Below, in pieces: positions 1-7,617 of a stretch of 35,722 nucleotides of DNA; position 1 is the first letter of the stretch, and every line of letters begins with the position of its first letter. A program made the position numbers and the translations under genes. The notes beneath the pieces were generated by a model. It was not told the origin of the DNA. It did not search any database and was given only the letters and a program-made list of their open reading frames with translations. The stretch comes from an uncultured Propionimicrobium sp. (GTDB taxonomy: Bacteria > Actinomycetota > Actinomycetes > Propionibacteriales > Propionibacteriaceae): assembly GCA_946221385.1 (NCBI GenBank), contig CAMIGX010000016.1, positions 1 through 35,722 of the forward strand, read 5' to 3'.

Positions 1-16
1 CCTCGGTGGTGGTCAT
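1..16 (-). CDS. 5' end of the next gene in the ECF operon (partial)
   Basis: Only the first five codons are visible, reading Met-Thr-Thr-Thr-Glu before the left edge. The ATG overlaps the TGA stop of the EcfA gene in an ATGA arrangement, the same coupling seen at the two other junctions of this operon. From its position it may encode the missing substrate-binding S component of the ECF transporter, but that is inference. No product can be read from five codons. Confidence 0.5.
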
Positions 17-1614
17 CGCCGCTGCACCTCCGACGGCAGCAAGATTGGCAACGGGAAGCAGACTTTCGCGGCCTGCGGCGCTAGCGACGGAGAGCTAGTC
101 AAGATTTCCCGAGTCGGGCCGGCCGCAATCACGTCACCGCCAGCCATGACGAGCACCTCATCGGCGATAGCAGCCGCAAATTCCACGTCGTGCGTGGCTA
201 CCAAGATGGCCTTGCCCTGGGCTGCCAGGCTCGCGATGACGTCAGCGAGTTCGGCTTTCATGGCGTAATCCAAGCCCCGGGTGGGTTCGTCCAAGAGCAC
301 GACGGCGGGGCTGCCAGCTAGCTGGATCGCCAGCGCCAAGCTGAGCCGCTGACCCTCAGACAAGTCCCGCGGATGCCGTTCGGGCGCCAGCTCCGCTCCG
401 AATTGACGCAGCAAGTCGGCGGTAGTGCCGTCAGCGACCCCAGATTCTTGGTCTGATTGGGCGCATTCTTTTGCCACCGAATCCAAATAAAGCAGGTCAT
501 TTGCCGCTTGCGGTACCAACGCGACGTGCTGGCTGGCCTGCTCAGGGCTGAGTGTGCGCGGATCGGTGCCGTCGACGTTCAACCCACCGCTGCTCGCCTG
601 GCTACCCTGCAGCGCCCACAGCAACGACGACTTCCCTGATCCATTGCGGCCCATGACTACGCTCACGACGCCTGGCCGCAGCTCGACGTCGACAGCCGAC
701 ACAGCGGTCAGCTCGCCATAGCTGACGGTCAAATTGGTGGCTGTGACCACCGGCTCAGCGGTGCTTGGCACGGTCTGCTCCGTTACAGCTGGACGGATCT
801 GGATGGCGTCCTGCTGGATCCGCCGGCGAGCTTCGCGCACGCTCAATGGGCTTTGCGTCCAACCCAACTGATGACCGATCAAGCTCAATGGTGCGGCGAT
901 CTTGGCCCGGTTCAAGATTTCGCCAGCCGGGCCGAAATGCACCTTCTGATCGCCGGGCAACCACAGCGCAGAATCGGCGGCTTGCATGACCCGTTCGAGG
1001 CGATGCTCGGCCATGACGACAGTGAGTCCGACGTCATGCACGAGATTGGTGATGGCGGCGAGCACTTCTTGGGCAGCAGTGGGATCGAGCGCAGAGGTCG
1101 GCTCGTCCAAGACCAAGACCCGCGGCTGGGCAGCGAGCACGGAAGCGATCGCGACGCGCTGCTGCTGACCGCCCGACAGCTCGATCAGTGGACGATCGCG
1201 CAACTCAGCGATGCCCAACAGATCGAGGGTCTCCTCAATTCGTTTGCGCATCGTCGTCGGGGACAATCCGAGCTGTTCGAGGCCATAGGCGATCTCGTCA
1301 ACGACGGTGTCGGTGACGAATCCAGTGATCGGATTTTGACCGACGTAGCCGACGGTCTGGGCTAGATCTCGTGGCCGGTGGTCTTGGGTGCTTCGTCCGT
1401 CAATCAACACCTCGCCGGATAGATTGCCGCCGGTGAAATGCGGCATCAGCCCATTCATGGTCTGCAATAGCGTCGATTTGCCGACGCCGGTGGGACCCAC
1501 TACCAGGCACAAATCGCCTTGTGGGATCGTAAATGTGGCATCCGCGAAGACTGGTTTTAGGAGTTTCTCGTCGTCAACATAGCGGGCCGTCACGGCGCGA
1601 AATTCGACACTCAT
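13..1614 (-). CDS. ECF transporter ATPase, two fused ABC domains (EcfA/CbiO-like)
   Basis: This cytoplasmic ATPase would energise vitamin import by an energy-coupling-factor transporter. It is 533 residues with two complete ABC domains in tandem. The first has Walker A GPTGVGKS, signature LSGGQQQR and Walker B VLVLDEPTSALD. The second has GRNGSGKS, a variant signature LSEGQRLS and VVLLDEPTRGLD. ECF ATPases usually come as two separate subunits; the fused form is known in actinobacteria. I chose the ATG at 1614 (MSVEFRAVTARY) because the domain starts there and the ATG overlaps the EcfT stop as ATGA. The frame stays open upstream to 1818, but that part lies inside ecfT and is not ABC-like. It follows EcfT and precedes a gene cut by the edge. 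The riboswitch at the head of the operon points to a corrinoid substrate. Confidence 0.93.
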   Translation of the reverse strand: MSVEFRAVTARYVDDEKLLKPVFADATFTIPQGDLCLVVGPTGVGKSTLLQTMNGLMPHFTGGNLSGEVLIDGRSTQDHRPRDLAQTVGYVGQNPITGFVTDTVVDEIAYGLEQLGLSPTTMRKRIEETLDLLGIAELRDRPLIELSGGQQQRVAIASVLAAQPRVLVLDEPTSALDPTAAQEVLAAITNLVHDVGLTVVMAEHRLERVMQAADSALWLPGDQKVHFGPAGEILNRAKIAAPLSLIGHQLGWTQSPLSVREARRRIQQDAIQIRPAVTEQTVPSTAEPVVTATNLTVSYGELTAVSAVDVELRPGVVSVVMGRNGSGKSSLLWALQGSQASSGGLNVDGTDPRTLSPEQASQHVALVPQAANDLLYLDSVAKECAQSDQESGVADGTTADLLRQFGAELAPERHPRDLSEGQRLSLALAIQLAGSPAVVLLDEPTRGLDYAMKAELADVIASLAAQGKAILVATHDVEFAAAIADEVLVMAGGDVIAAGPTREILTSSPSLAPQAAKVCFPLPILLPSEVQRR

Positions 1615-2783
1615 CGGCGGGCTCCTCGTGCGGGGGCCGGGGCGAAGAACCCCGGCAAGGCCAAGAAAATAGGAATTAGCAACATCGGCAGCGGCAGTTC
1701 GGGCCATTGTGCCGGTGACGTCGAGGTGCGCATCGCCGGGGTGTGCGCGTTCAAGACGAGCACCAAGACCATCGCTGCGATGCCGCAGCCCACGACTGCC
1801 GTCTCGATGAGTCGCCAAGGGTCGGCGTCAAAACGGGTGACGGCCAGCCGGCGACCTGCTGCCTGCAGGCCGATGCCGCCCAGCAGGAAGCCGAGCACGA
1901 TCAGCAGTGCGGCCGGCCAAGCGTTCGGGACGCTCAGCAGCGCGAAGGTGCCGAAGGTCAAACTCAGCGCGGCGGCGATCAATGTCGTCGATTGCATGGT
2001 CTTGCCATGCTCATCGACACCGGCTTTGGTCGCCCCGTAGCCGCGAGATTCCATGCTCGCCGCTAGCGACATCGACCGGTCGACGCCGTCAGCGAGCACA
2101 GGAATGAATAGTGACACCATCCCGCGCAATGATTTGGTCGGCGTGCCACGCAGTTGACGGGCGCGGCTGATACGTCGTCCAGATTCGATCAATTGGGGCA
2201 GCAGCGTCAGGCCGATCACGATGGCAGTGGAGATTTGGTGAAAGGCTGCCGGCACAGATTTGAGTGCGCGTTTGGGATTGGCTAGGGCATTTGCGGCGCC
2301 GACGCAGATCAACAGACCAGCCAGTCGGCCCGCGTCATAGAGCGTGAACAGTAGGCCATCGAGCGTCAGATCGCCGCCCAGCCGGATGCCCGCCATCCAA
2401 TCCGGCAGCGGGACCTCGGGTAGCCGGATCAAGACCTGACCGGTGTCGAAGGTGCCGCCGACGAGCAGCTGGAAGAACAGCCGGATCGCCAACACAATCA
2501 CAGCTGCCCACAGATAGGCCTTGAGTGAGTTCGCCCATGGATCGGTTGAGCGACATTGCAAGACGACGAAGATGACTGCCGTCACGGCGGTGACGATCAG
2601 CAGCGGGTTGTAGCTGCACATCATCACCACCATCGCGCAGATCGCCCAACCCCACCAGGCGAAGGCATGCAATCGGGCGCCGGCCCGGCCCGCTGGCACA
2701 GCTTGGGACGACTCGGCCGACTGCCCAGCTGTGAGCAGGGTCGGCTGCCGGTCGCCGATCCCGCGGGTGATCGGACGGCTCAT
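1611..2783 (-). CDS. ECF transporter transmembrane protein EcfT
   Basis: This is the membrane scaffold that couples the ATPases to a substrate-binding S component. It has 390 residues with several hydrophobic segments, including three before residue 130 and others around 160-200 and 260-300. Two Arg-containing coupling motifs typical of EcfT are visible: ISRARQLRG and SLAASMESRGYG. These contact the ATPase in known ECF structures. The N-terminal ~40 residues are polar and extend beyond the usual family start. The ATG at 2783 overlaps the TGA of the upstream DUF4430-like gene in an ATGA overlap, and its own stop overlaps the ecfA start the same way, so translation is probably coupled. Family assignment is firm; substrate is inferred from the riboswitch and neighbours. 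Confidence 0.9.
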   Translation of the reverse strand: MSRPITRGIGDRQPTLLTAGQSAESSQAVPAGRAGARLHAFAWWGWAICAMVVMMCSYNPLLIVTAVTAVIFVVLQCRSTDPWANSLKAYLWAAVIVLAIRLFFQLLVGGTFDTGQVLIRLPEVPLPDWMAGIRLGGDLTLDGLLFTLYDAGRLAGLLICVGAANALANPKRALKSVPAAFHQISTAIVIGLTLLPQLIESGRRISRARQLRGTPTKSLRGMVSLFIPVLADGVDRSMSLAASMESRGYGATKAGVDEHGKTMQSTTLIAAALSLTFGTFALLSVPNAWPAALLIVLGFLLGGIGLQAAGRRLAVTRFDADPWRLIETAVVGCGIAAMVLVLVLNAHTPAMRTSTSPAQWPELPLPMLLIPIFLALPGFFAPAPARGARR

Positions 2784-3685
2784 TTGCGATTACGCCACAG
2801 CAGGTAGCCGCCGCCAGCGCCCGCAAGCACGGCCAACACACCGAGCGTCGCCCACGGGGTGCCGCTGCGGGGATCGTCATCAATTGGATAGCCGAAAGCA
2901 GTCGTCGTAGACGACGGCTCGCTAGTGGCAGACGAAGCCGGCGACGTGCTGCTGTTAGATTGCGGGGCGCTAGCGCTGGTGACGCTCGCGTCAGCGGCGG
3001 ACGGTGACGTCGCGCTGGGCTGCTCGGCTGGTTGAGTGCTTTGATCAGCCTGCGGCTGGGTTTGAGCAGGCTGCTCGGGACGTTGCTCAGGTTGATTGGG
3101 CTGCCGATCAGGTTGATTTGGCTGTTCAGCCGGGCGTTGTGGCTGGTCAGGACGCGTCTCGGGCTGCCGAGGTTCGGGCTGCTGTGGTTTCTCGGCAGGT
3201 TGCTGTGGCTGCTCAGGCTGATTCGGTTGAGGCGCTTGTGGGGCTGGTGGAACTAAACCAGGCATTTGCCCAGCTGAATAGTTCCACGCCTCAGCCGTAC
3301 CTGGGATGCCTCGATAGCCGCCACCTTGATTCGCGTACGTCCACGCGCCGTCGCGCCACCACCAATAGGTCCAATAGACATTCATGCCCGAGTGGGGAGC
3401 GATGCACTTTTCCGGCATTCCAGCGATCCGGCAGACGAAACCGCCGGTTTGCTCGACGGAAGTGACCTGTTTGATGCGCTGATAACCGGTGTTGGCGGTG
3501 CTGCAGCCCTGCGTCACCAATGAACCCTCGTACAAGATGTAAACGTAAATTCCGCCTGAGCCCATGCATTCAGCGGCCGGATCATCGGCCGCCGCCGGCT
3601 GGGCTTGCGGGCCGCTAAAGGCAGCCAGCAAGCCCAGCGTGAAGGCGGCGACTAAGCCCCCCAGCCGGTGACGATACTTTGTCAC
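2780..3685 (-). CDS. Secreted, C-terminally anchored DUF4430-like protein
   Basis: This 301-residue surface protein starts with a GTG (upstream AAGAAGGACAA) and carries a Sec signal peptide over about residues 1-34. Residues ~38-145 form one globular domain with the hallmarks of DUF4430: GGIYVYILYEG, a core Cys in VCRIAGMPEKC, then YWTYWWWRDGAWTYANQGGG and EAWNYS. DUF4430 is related to the C-terminal beta domain that closes over cobalamin in intrinsic factor and transcobalamin. A long Pro/Gln-rich linker (~150-220) and a Ser/Thr/Ala-rich stretch follow. One transmembrane helix with a Arg-Asn-Arg-Lys tail ends the protein, so the domain is probably displayed outside and held to the membrane. 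No LPXTG motif is present. It lies between the barrel protein and EcfT, so I infer it presents captured corrinoid to the transporter. Confidence 0.8.
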   Translation of the reverse strand: MTKYRHRLGGLVAAFTLGLLAAFSGPQAQPAAADDPAAECMGSGGIYVYILYEGSLVTQGCSTANTGYQRIKQVTSVEQTGGFVCRIAGMPEKCIAPHSGMNVYWTYWWWRDGAWTYANQGGGYRGIPGTAEAWNYSAGQMPGLVPPAPQAPQPNQPEQPQQPAEKPQQPEPRQPETRPDQPQRPAEQPNQPDRQPNQPEQRPEQPAQTQPQADQSTQPAEQPSATSPSAADASVTSASAPQSNSSTSPASSATSEPSSTTTAFGYPIDDDPRSGTPWATLGVLAVLAGAGGGYLLWRNRK

Positions 3686-3710
3686 TTGTCCTTCTTAATG
3701 CCGTCCTGGC

Positions 3711-6347
3711 TCATCGCCAGGTGATGTTCGCCTTCACGAATTCCTGACGAACCCCGGTGCCGAACGCGTATTCGCCGGTCTTCGGGACGCCGAGCACGTC
3801 GTGACCGCCGGCGTTCAGGAAGGCCGTCAAGATGCCGCCGTGCACTGCACGAGCACCGTAGTTCGGTGACCAGTAGATGCGACCATGTTCAAAGGTCTGC
3901 ACTACGACGTTGCCACCGAGGTCGACCTCGTTACCGGTCGGAGCGCCGAGCGCACCGTTGATTCCGTCCAAGCGCTCCCACTCGGCCTTATTACCGCGGT
4001 AAACGAACCACGCACCCGCGCCGGGAGCCCAGTAGGCGTCGCCGCCCTCGAAGTGTTGGACGACCTTACCGCCGCCGAGTGTGATTTCTTTGCTAGTCGG
4101 CAAGCCGAATGAACCAGTCGCGCCGCCTGCATTCATCCAAGCAGCGTGAATCGCGCCGGTGGTGGTGTAGACCCCGTGGCCCGGTTGCCAAGCCAGCGCA
4201 CCGTTAACGAACAGTTGGCTAGCCGCACCGTCAGCGCGAACGATTTCCCAGCCGCGGGCTGCGCCCAGATCCGGATTGGCCTTGATCGTGGCGTAGAAGG
4301 CATTGGTCACTGGCACGATGCCGCCGCTCAGGGTCCAGTAGATGCGGCCCTTTTCGAAGTCCTGCCAAGCCACACCGTCGACGGTCGTTTCGTCGCTAAT
4401 CGCCTTACCAAAGGTTTCACGAGCACTATTGACGTAGGAGCCAATGGCGCCACTTTCCGTGAACGCCGGGGCGGGAGTTGGAGTTGGGGCGGGAGCCATT
4501 GGCTTGCCCAGCGTCGCGTAACCCCGACCGGTCAGGCCAAACATCGCCTGCACGCTGGCCAGCATGTCGTCATTGGTGCCGTCCTTAGTGTTGCTGAACG
4601 CGCCGCTGGCCAACTGGCGGCTAGCGATCCACTGCTGTGGCTTGGTGACATCACCGCCAGCTAGTTTGACCGCTGGAATGGCGATACCAGCAGAGTTATT
4701 CGGCGAGAACTGGACGCTCCAATATCCCTCTTCATTCAGATTCTGCTCCAGCCAAGCCTTGGCTCGGGCGGCTGGCTCAGTTTGGCCAGCTGCAGCGAGC
4801 GCCTCAAGCGCGACAGCGGTGTAATCCACGTCTCCCTGAGTGCCCCAGCCGAAGCTTCCGTCGCTCAACTGGGCTTTGAGCAGGGGATTCAACACAGTGT
4901 CGGTCAGTGCATCCACGCGGGCCAGTGCAATGACGGCAAGCGCCGAGTTCCAAGCGTTCTTGGATAACTTGGCGCCGTCTTTTTGGATTAGCTGCACGAG
5001 GTCTCGCCCGCCGAAGTTCTGCGGGTCGGCGCCGGTGGCGTCAGCGAGGATCGCGAGCTTGGCAGCGGCGCCTGCGGCATTACCCTCAGCGGGCAGATAG
5101 GCATTGACATTTTCTTCGGTGGCGAGCCAGGCCATGGACTTTTTGACCAGATCCTGCTGCGTGCCATCGGAAACCAATGCATAAAGCGCGTCAACAGTTG
5201 AACCGACGCTCGGCTGGCCGCTCCAGCCTGTTAGTGCTGGCTGATCTTCAAATTCTCTAGCGATGAAGTCCGCCGTCTTCTTCGAAGCGTCCGGATAGGC
5301 GTTGGCAGCTGCATAGAGCTTCGGCACTGAGATCGCTGCAGGGAGCAACGCGTTAGTCGAGTAGGAGCGACCCGTCAGACCGTAGATCGCTTGCGCGGTC
5401 GCATAAGCCTGACCTTCAGTGGCATCGAGAGTCGCGCCGTAGGAGCCGTCTGCAAGCTGCTTACTCAGCAGCCAGCGCTGCGACTTAGAGGTGTCGACAC
5501 CAGCCGCGTTGAGGGCAGGAATCACCAGACCGGTGGTATTGGCCTGTGAGTATTCCCCCCAGTAGCCGTCCTCGGTCATCTTGGCGAGCAGCCAGGACTT
5601 CGCTGCGGTAGCGGCTTCCGGTTCATCAGCCACGAGCAGCGCTTCCAAGCCGACCGCTGTGGAGTCGGCGCTGATGCCGTCGCCCCATTGCGAAGGAGGA
5701 TAGGCCAGTGCGCCCGCATCCGGGCCCTCTTGCTTTTGGGTATCCAGCAGCGGCTGGACGGCGTCCTTCGACAGTTCACCGATGCGGGTCAGCGCGATCA
5801 CTGCCAGCGCGGAGCTATACGGATCGTCCTCGAGCTTAGGAGCATTTTCTTTCAAGATCTTGACCGCATCGACGCCGCCAAAAGTCTTAGCGTCTTCGCC
5901 GAGCGTATCTGCGAGCAGCACGACGCGGGCAGCCTTGCCGGAGGGATTGGGCTTAGTTGCCTCATCGGCAGCTGGGGGATTCAGATAGCCAGCCACCTGT
6001 GACTTGACCCATGCAGTAGCCGACTCGACTACCGCTGGCTGTGCGTCAGCCGAAATGAGCGCCAAGATGCCATCGATGGTGTTGCCGACATCTGCATTCT
6101 CACCGGTGAAATCGAGCAGATATTTGCCATCAACGAACTGGCCAGCCAACCATTCGGCAGCCTTCTTGGCTTCGTCAGGGTGGGCGATCTTGGCGTCACC
6201 GACCGGGCCGGCGGGTGCTGCCCCGACGATGGCCGGCTGCGCGGCAGGCGCGGCGAACGCAGCGTTGCCTGCGGTCAGCGGAGGGAGTACGAGGCCTGCC
6301 GCCAAGACGACGGCTGCGGCGCGCGAGACGAGGCGCTTGTCAATCAT
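3711..6347 (-). CDS. Secreted transcobalamin-like double helical-barrel protein with LGFP repeats
   Basis: This is an 878-residue exported protein. A signal peptide covers about residues 1-33. Two homologous halves follow, roughly 50-335 and 350-620, each built from alpha-hairpin repeats of the prenyltransferase/squalene-oxidase/intrinsic-factor type. Matching landmarks recur in both halves: GNTIDGILAL and GSTVDALYAL, SSALAVIALTRI and NSALAVIALARV, EDGYWGEYS and EEGYWSVQF, and YGLTGRSY and FGLTGRGY. After a Pro/Thr linker near 620-635 come LGFP-type cell-wall repeats to the C terminus, including FGLPTSKE, LGAPTGNE and LGVPKTGE. The ATG at 6345-6347 has AAAGGA about 8 nt upstream. It is the first gene behind a cobalamin riboswitch and precedes a DUF4430-like gene and ECF genes. 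I infer extracellular B12 binding at the cell wall. A purely structural role remains possible. Confidence 0.85.
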   Translation of the reverse strand: MIDKRLVSRAAAVVLAAGLVLPPLTAGNAAFAAPAAQPAIVGAAPAGPVGDAKIAHPDEAKKAAEWLAGQFVDGKYLLDFTGENADVGNTIDGILALISADAQPAVVESATAWVKSQVAGYLNPPAADEATKPNPSGKAARVVLLADTLGEDAKTFGGVDAVKILKENAPKLEDDPYSSALAVIALTRIGELSKDAVQPLLDTQKQEGPDAGALAYPPSQWGDGISADSTAVGLEALLVADEPEAATAAKSWLLAKMTEDGYWGEYSQANTTGLVIPALNAAGVDTSKSQRWLLSKQLADGSYGATLDATEGQAYATAQAIYGLTGRSYSTNALLPAAISVPKLYAAANAYPDASKKTADFIAREFEDQPALTGWSGQPSVGSTVDALYALVSDGTQQDLVKKSMAWLATEENVNAYLPAEGNAAGAAAKLAILADATGADPQNFGGRDLVQLIQKDGAKLSKNAWNSALAVIALARVDALTDTVLNPLLKAQLSDGSFGWGTQGDVDYTAVALEALAAAGQTEPAARAKAWLEQNLNEEGYWSVQFSPNNSAGIAIPAVKLAGGDVTKPQQWIASRQLASGAFSNTKDGTNDDMLASVQAMFGLTGRGYATLGKPMAPAPTPTPAPAFTESGAIGSYVNSARETFGKAISDETTVDGVAWQDFEKGRIYWTLSGGIVPVTNAFYATIKANPDLGAARGWEIVRADGAASQLFVNGALAWQPGHGVYTTTGAIHAAWMNAGGATGSFGLPTSKEITLGGGKVVQHFEGGDAYWAPGAGAWFVYRGNKAEWERLDGINGALGAPTGNEVDLGGNVVVQTFEHGRIYWSPNYGARAVHGGILTAFLNAGGHDVLGVPKTGEYAFGTGVRQEFVKANITWR

Positions 6348-6444
6348 CTGGGATCCTTTCGACGGCTGGGAGTTGCGTTGACGCCGAAAGGCCAGTCAAC
6401 AAATCCGCGAGCCACGACGGTTCTGTTGTTTGTCAGTCATTCAC

Positions 6445-6575
6445 TCAGGCATTCCGACTTAGAACGTCGCGCGTTGACGTCCGTCACGGCTGCGGGACAG
6501 TCCGGGATTCGCACCCGATTCCCCTTCGTGAGTGTCATCAGTCTAGTCCTTCGGATGCAGGCTGTCACCGAGAGG
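6445..6575 (-). promoter_or_regulatory. Cobalamin (B12) riboswitch
   Basis: The minus strand carries the conserved order of cobalamin riboswitch elements. A CGGTG element lies near 6566-6570. It is followed by GGGGAATCGGGTGCGAATCC, then GGACTGTCCCGCAGCCGTGA (about 6482-6526), and finally AAGTCGGAATGCC at 6448-6460. The GGGAA/GGGTG/GAATCC core and the B12-box-like CCCGC...CTGT-type segment are distinctive. Ends are approximate because I did not fold it. About 100 nt separate it from the start codon, including a hairpin GTTGAC...GTCAAC. It should repress the downstream uptake genes when cobalamin is plentiful. No convincing -35/-10 pair was found; the promoter may sit within the end of the upstream MscS gene. 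Confidence 0.88.
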
Positions 6576-6606
6576 CGATCTGACAGCTGGCTAGAAGACG
6601 AATTGA

Positions 6607-7536
6607 CTAGGGATTATTGCGGGGCGCGGCGAGTTCGCCAGTAACCAGGTCTGGTTGGCTATCCGAATCGAGCAATACCTTCGGGGTTTGGATCTCGCCT
6701 TGGGCGAATAGCGCCATCGCGCGGCCACGGACGGCACGTTCTGCGGCCCACTGCTGATTGCCGGGAGTCTTCAGCAACACGCCATAGGTTGCCGTCGTCG
6801 AATCGAAAGCGGTCAAGCCCAACACTTTAGCCGGTTCTAGCAGCGGCAAATTGAGCGACTCATCGGCGTTCAAGTCGTCACAGACGCGGCTCAGCGCGGT
6901 GATCACCTTATATGGATCTTCGCTAATCGCGACCGGGATTTTGACGATGACAGACGACCAACCCTGCGACATATTGCCCAAGCGAGTGATCTCGCCATTG
7001 CGGATATACCAAATCTGGCCGGAGTCGTCTTGGATCTGGGTGATCCGTAGTGCGACATTCAACACAGTGCCGGATTTATCGCCGACGGAAATGTAGTCAC
7101 CAACCCCGTACTGATCTTCAAAGATCAAAAAGGCACCGGAAATGACATCGCGAATCAGGCTTTGCGCGCCAAAACCAATCGCTAGACCACCGATGCCGGC
7201 GCTAGCTAAGGCGGGTGTGACGTCCAAATTGAGCGAGCGCAGAATCGACAAGATCGTCACTACGACGATCAAGATGTCGGCGAATGAGCGCATTAAAGTG
7301 CCCAAGGTGCGCGTCCGGTGGGCTTGACGTGCCGAATTTGGCAGCGCAAATGAGACGACGGTTCCGGCGTGTTTGCCGAGACTTTGCTGCAATTCTTCGG
7401 GCTTCCTGGTCGCCGCTTTGACGATTTGCTTGATCAGCCAATTAGCGGCCCAGCGTGCTGTGATCGCGATCGCGATGATGAGCACGAGTTCGATGAAGGT
7501 GTGTGGCCATTCGAAAGTGATCTGCACGGGTGTCAC
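6607..7536 (-). CDS. MscS-family mechanosensitive channel
   Basis: This 309-residue membrane protein should open under membrane tension and release solutes during hypo-osmotic shock. The N-terminal helix spans about residues 14-40, a second helix about 85-105, and the pore-lining helix carries the Ala/Gly-rich pattern ALASAGIGGLAIGFGAQSLI. The beta domain follows directly, with GAFLIFEDQYGVGDYI and IWYIRNGEI, a typical MscS signature. Length is close to E. coli MscS (about 290). The GTG start at 7536 has no Shine-Dalgarno; a TAATCT hexamer ends 6 nt before it, consistent with a leaderless transcript. It lies between the PBP gene and the B12 riboswitch, all on one strand, with no visible functional link to either. 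Confidence 0.93.
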   Translation of the reverse strand: MTPVQITFEWPHTFIELVLIIAIAITARWAANWLIKQIVKAATRKPEELQQSLGKHAGTVVSFALPNSARQAHRTRTLGTLMRSFADILIVVVTILSILRSLNLDVTPALASAGIGGLAIGFGAQSLIRDVISGAFLIFEDQYGVGDYISVGDKSGTVLNVALRITQIQDDSGQIWYIRNGEITRLGNMSQGWSSVIVKIPVAISEDPYKVITALSRVCDDLNADESLNLPLLEPAKVLGLTAFDSTTATYGVLLKTPGNQQWAAERAVRGRAMALFAQGEIQTPKVLLDSDSQPDLVTGELAAPRNNP

Positions 7537-7590
7537 GAGCCTAGATTAGGAGCCGCTGGCGAGCTCGGCCAGCACTTGATGGCATGGCTG

Positions 7591-7617
7591 ATGACCGAAG
7601 CATCCCGTAGCGGTCAT
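7591..7617 (-). terminator. Stem-loop at the end of the PBP gene
   Basis: A perfect 7-bp inverted repeat, ATGACCG and CGGTCAT, with a 13-nt loop overlaps the TGA stop of the PBP gene. No T-run follows on the minus strand, so it may be a U-less actinobacterial terminator or an mRNA end stabiliser. Call based on symmetry and position only. Confidence 0.35.

Noticed and set aside
1615..1818. N-terminal extension of the EcfA frame
   Set aside because: It lies inside ecfT, and the ABC domain starts at the overlapping ATGA at 1614.
3060..3240. Pro/Gln-rich tandem repeat as a CRISPR-like or mobile repeat
   Set aside because: It is the low-complexity linker of a secreted protein; the repeat units vary and stay in frame.
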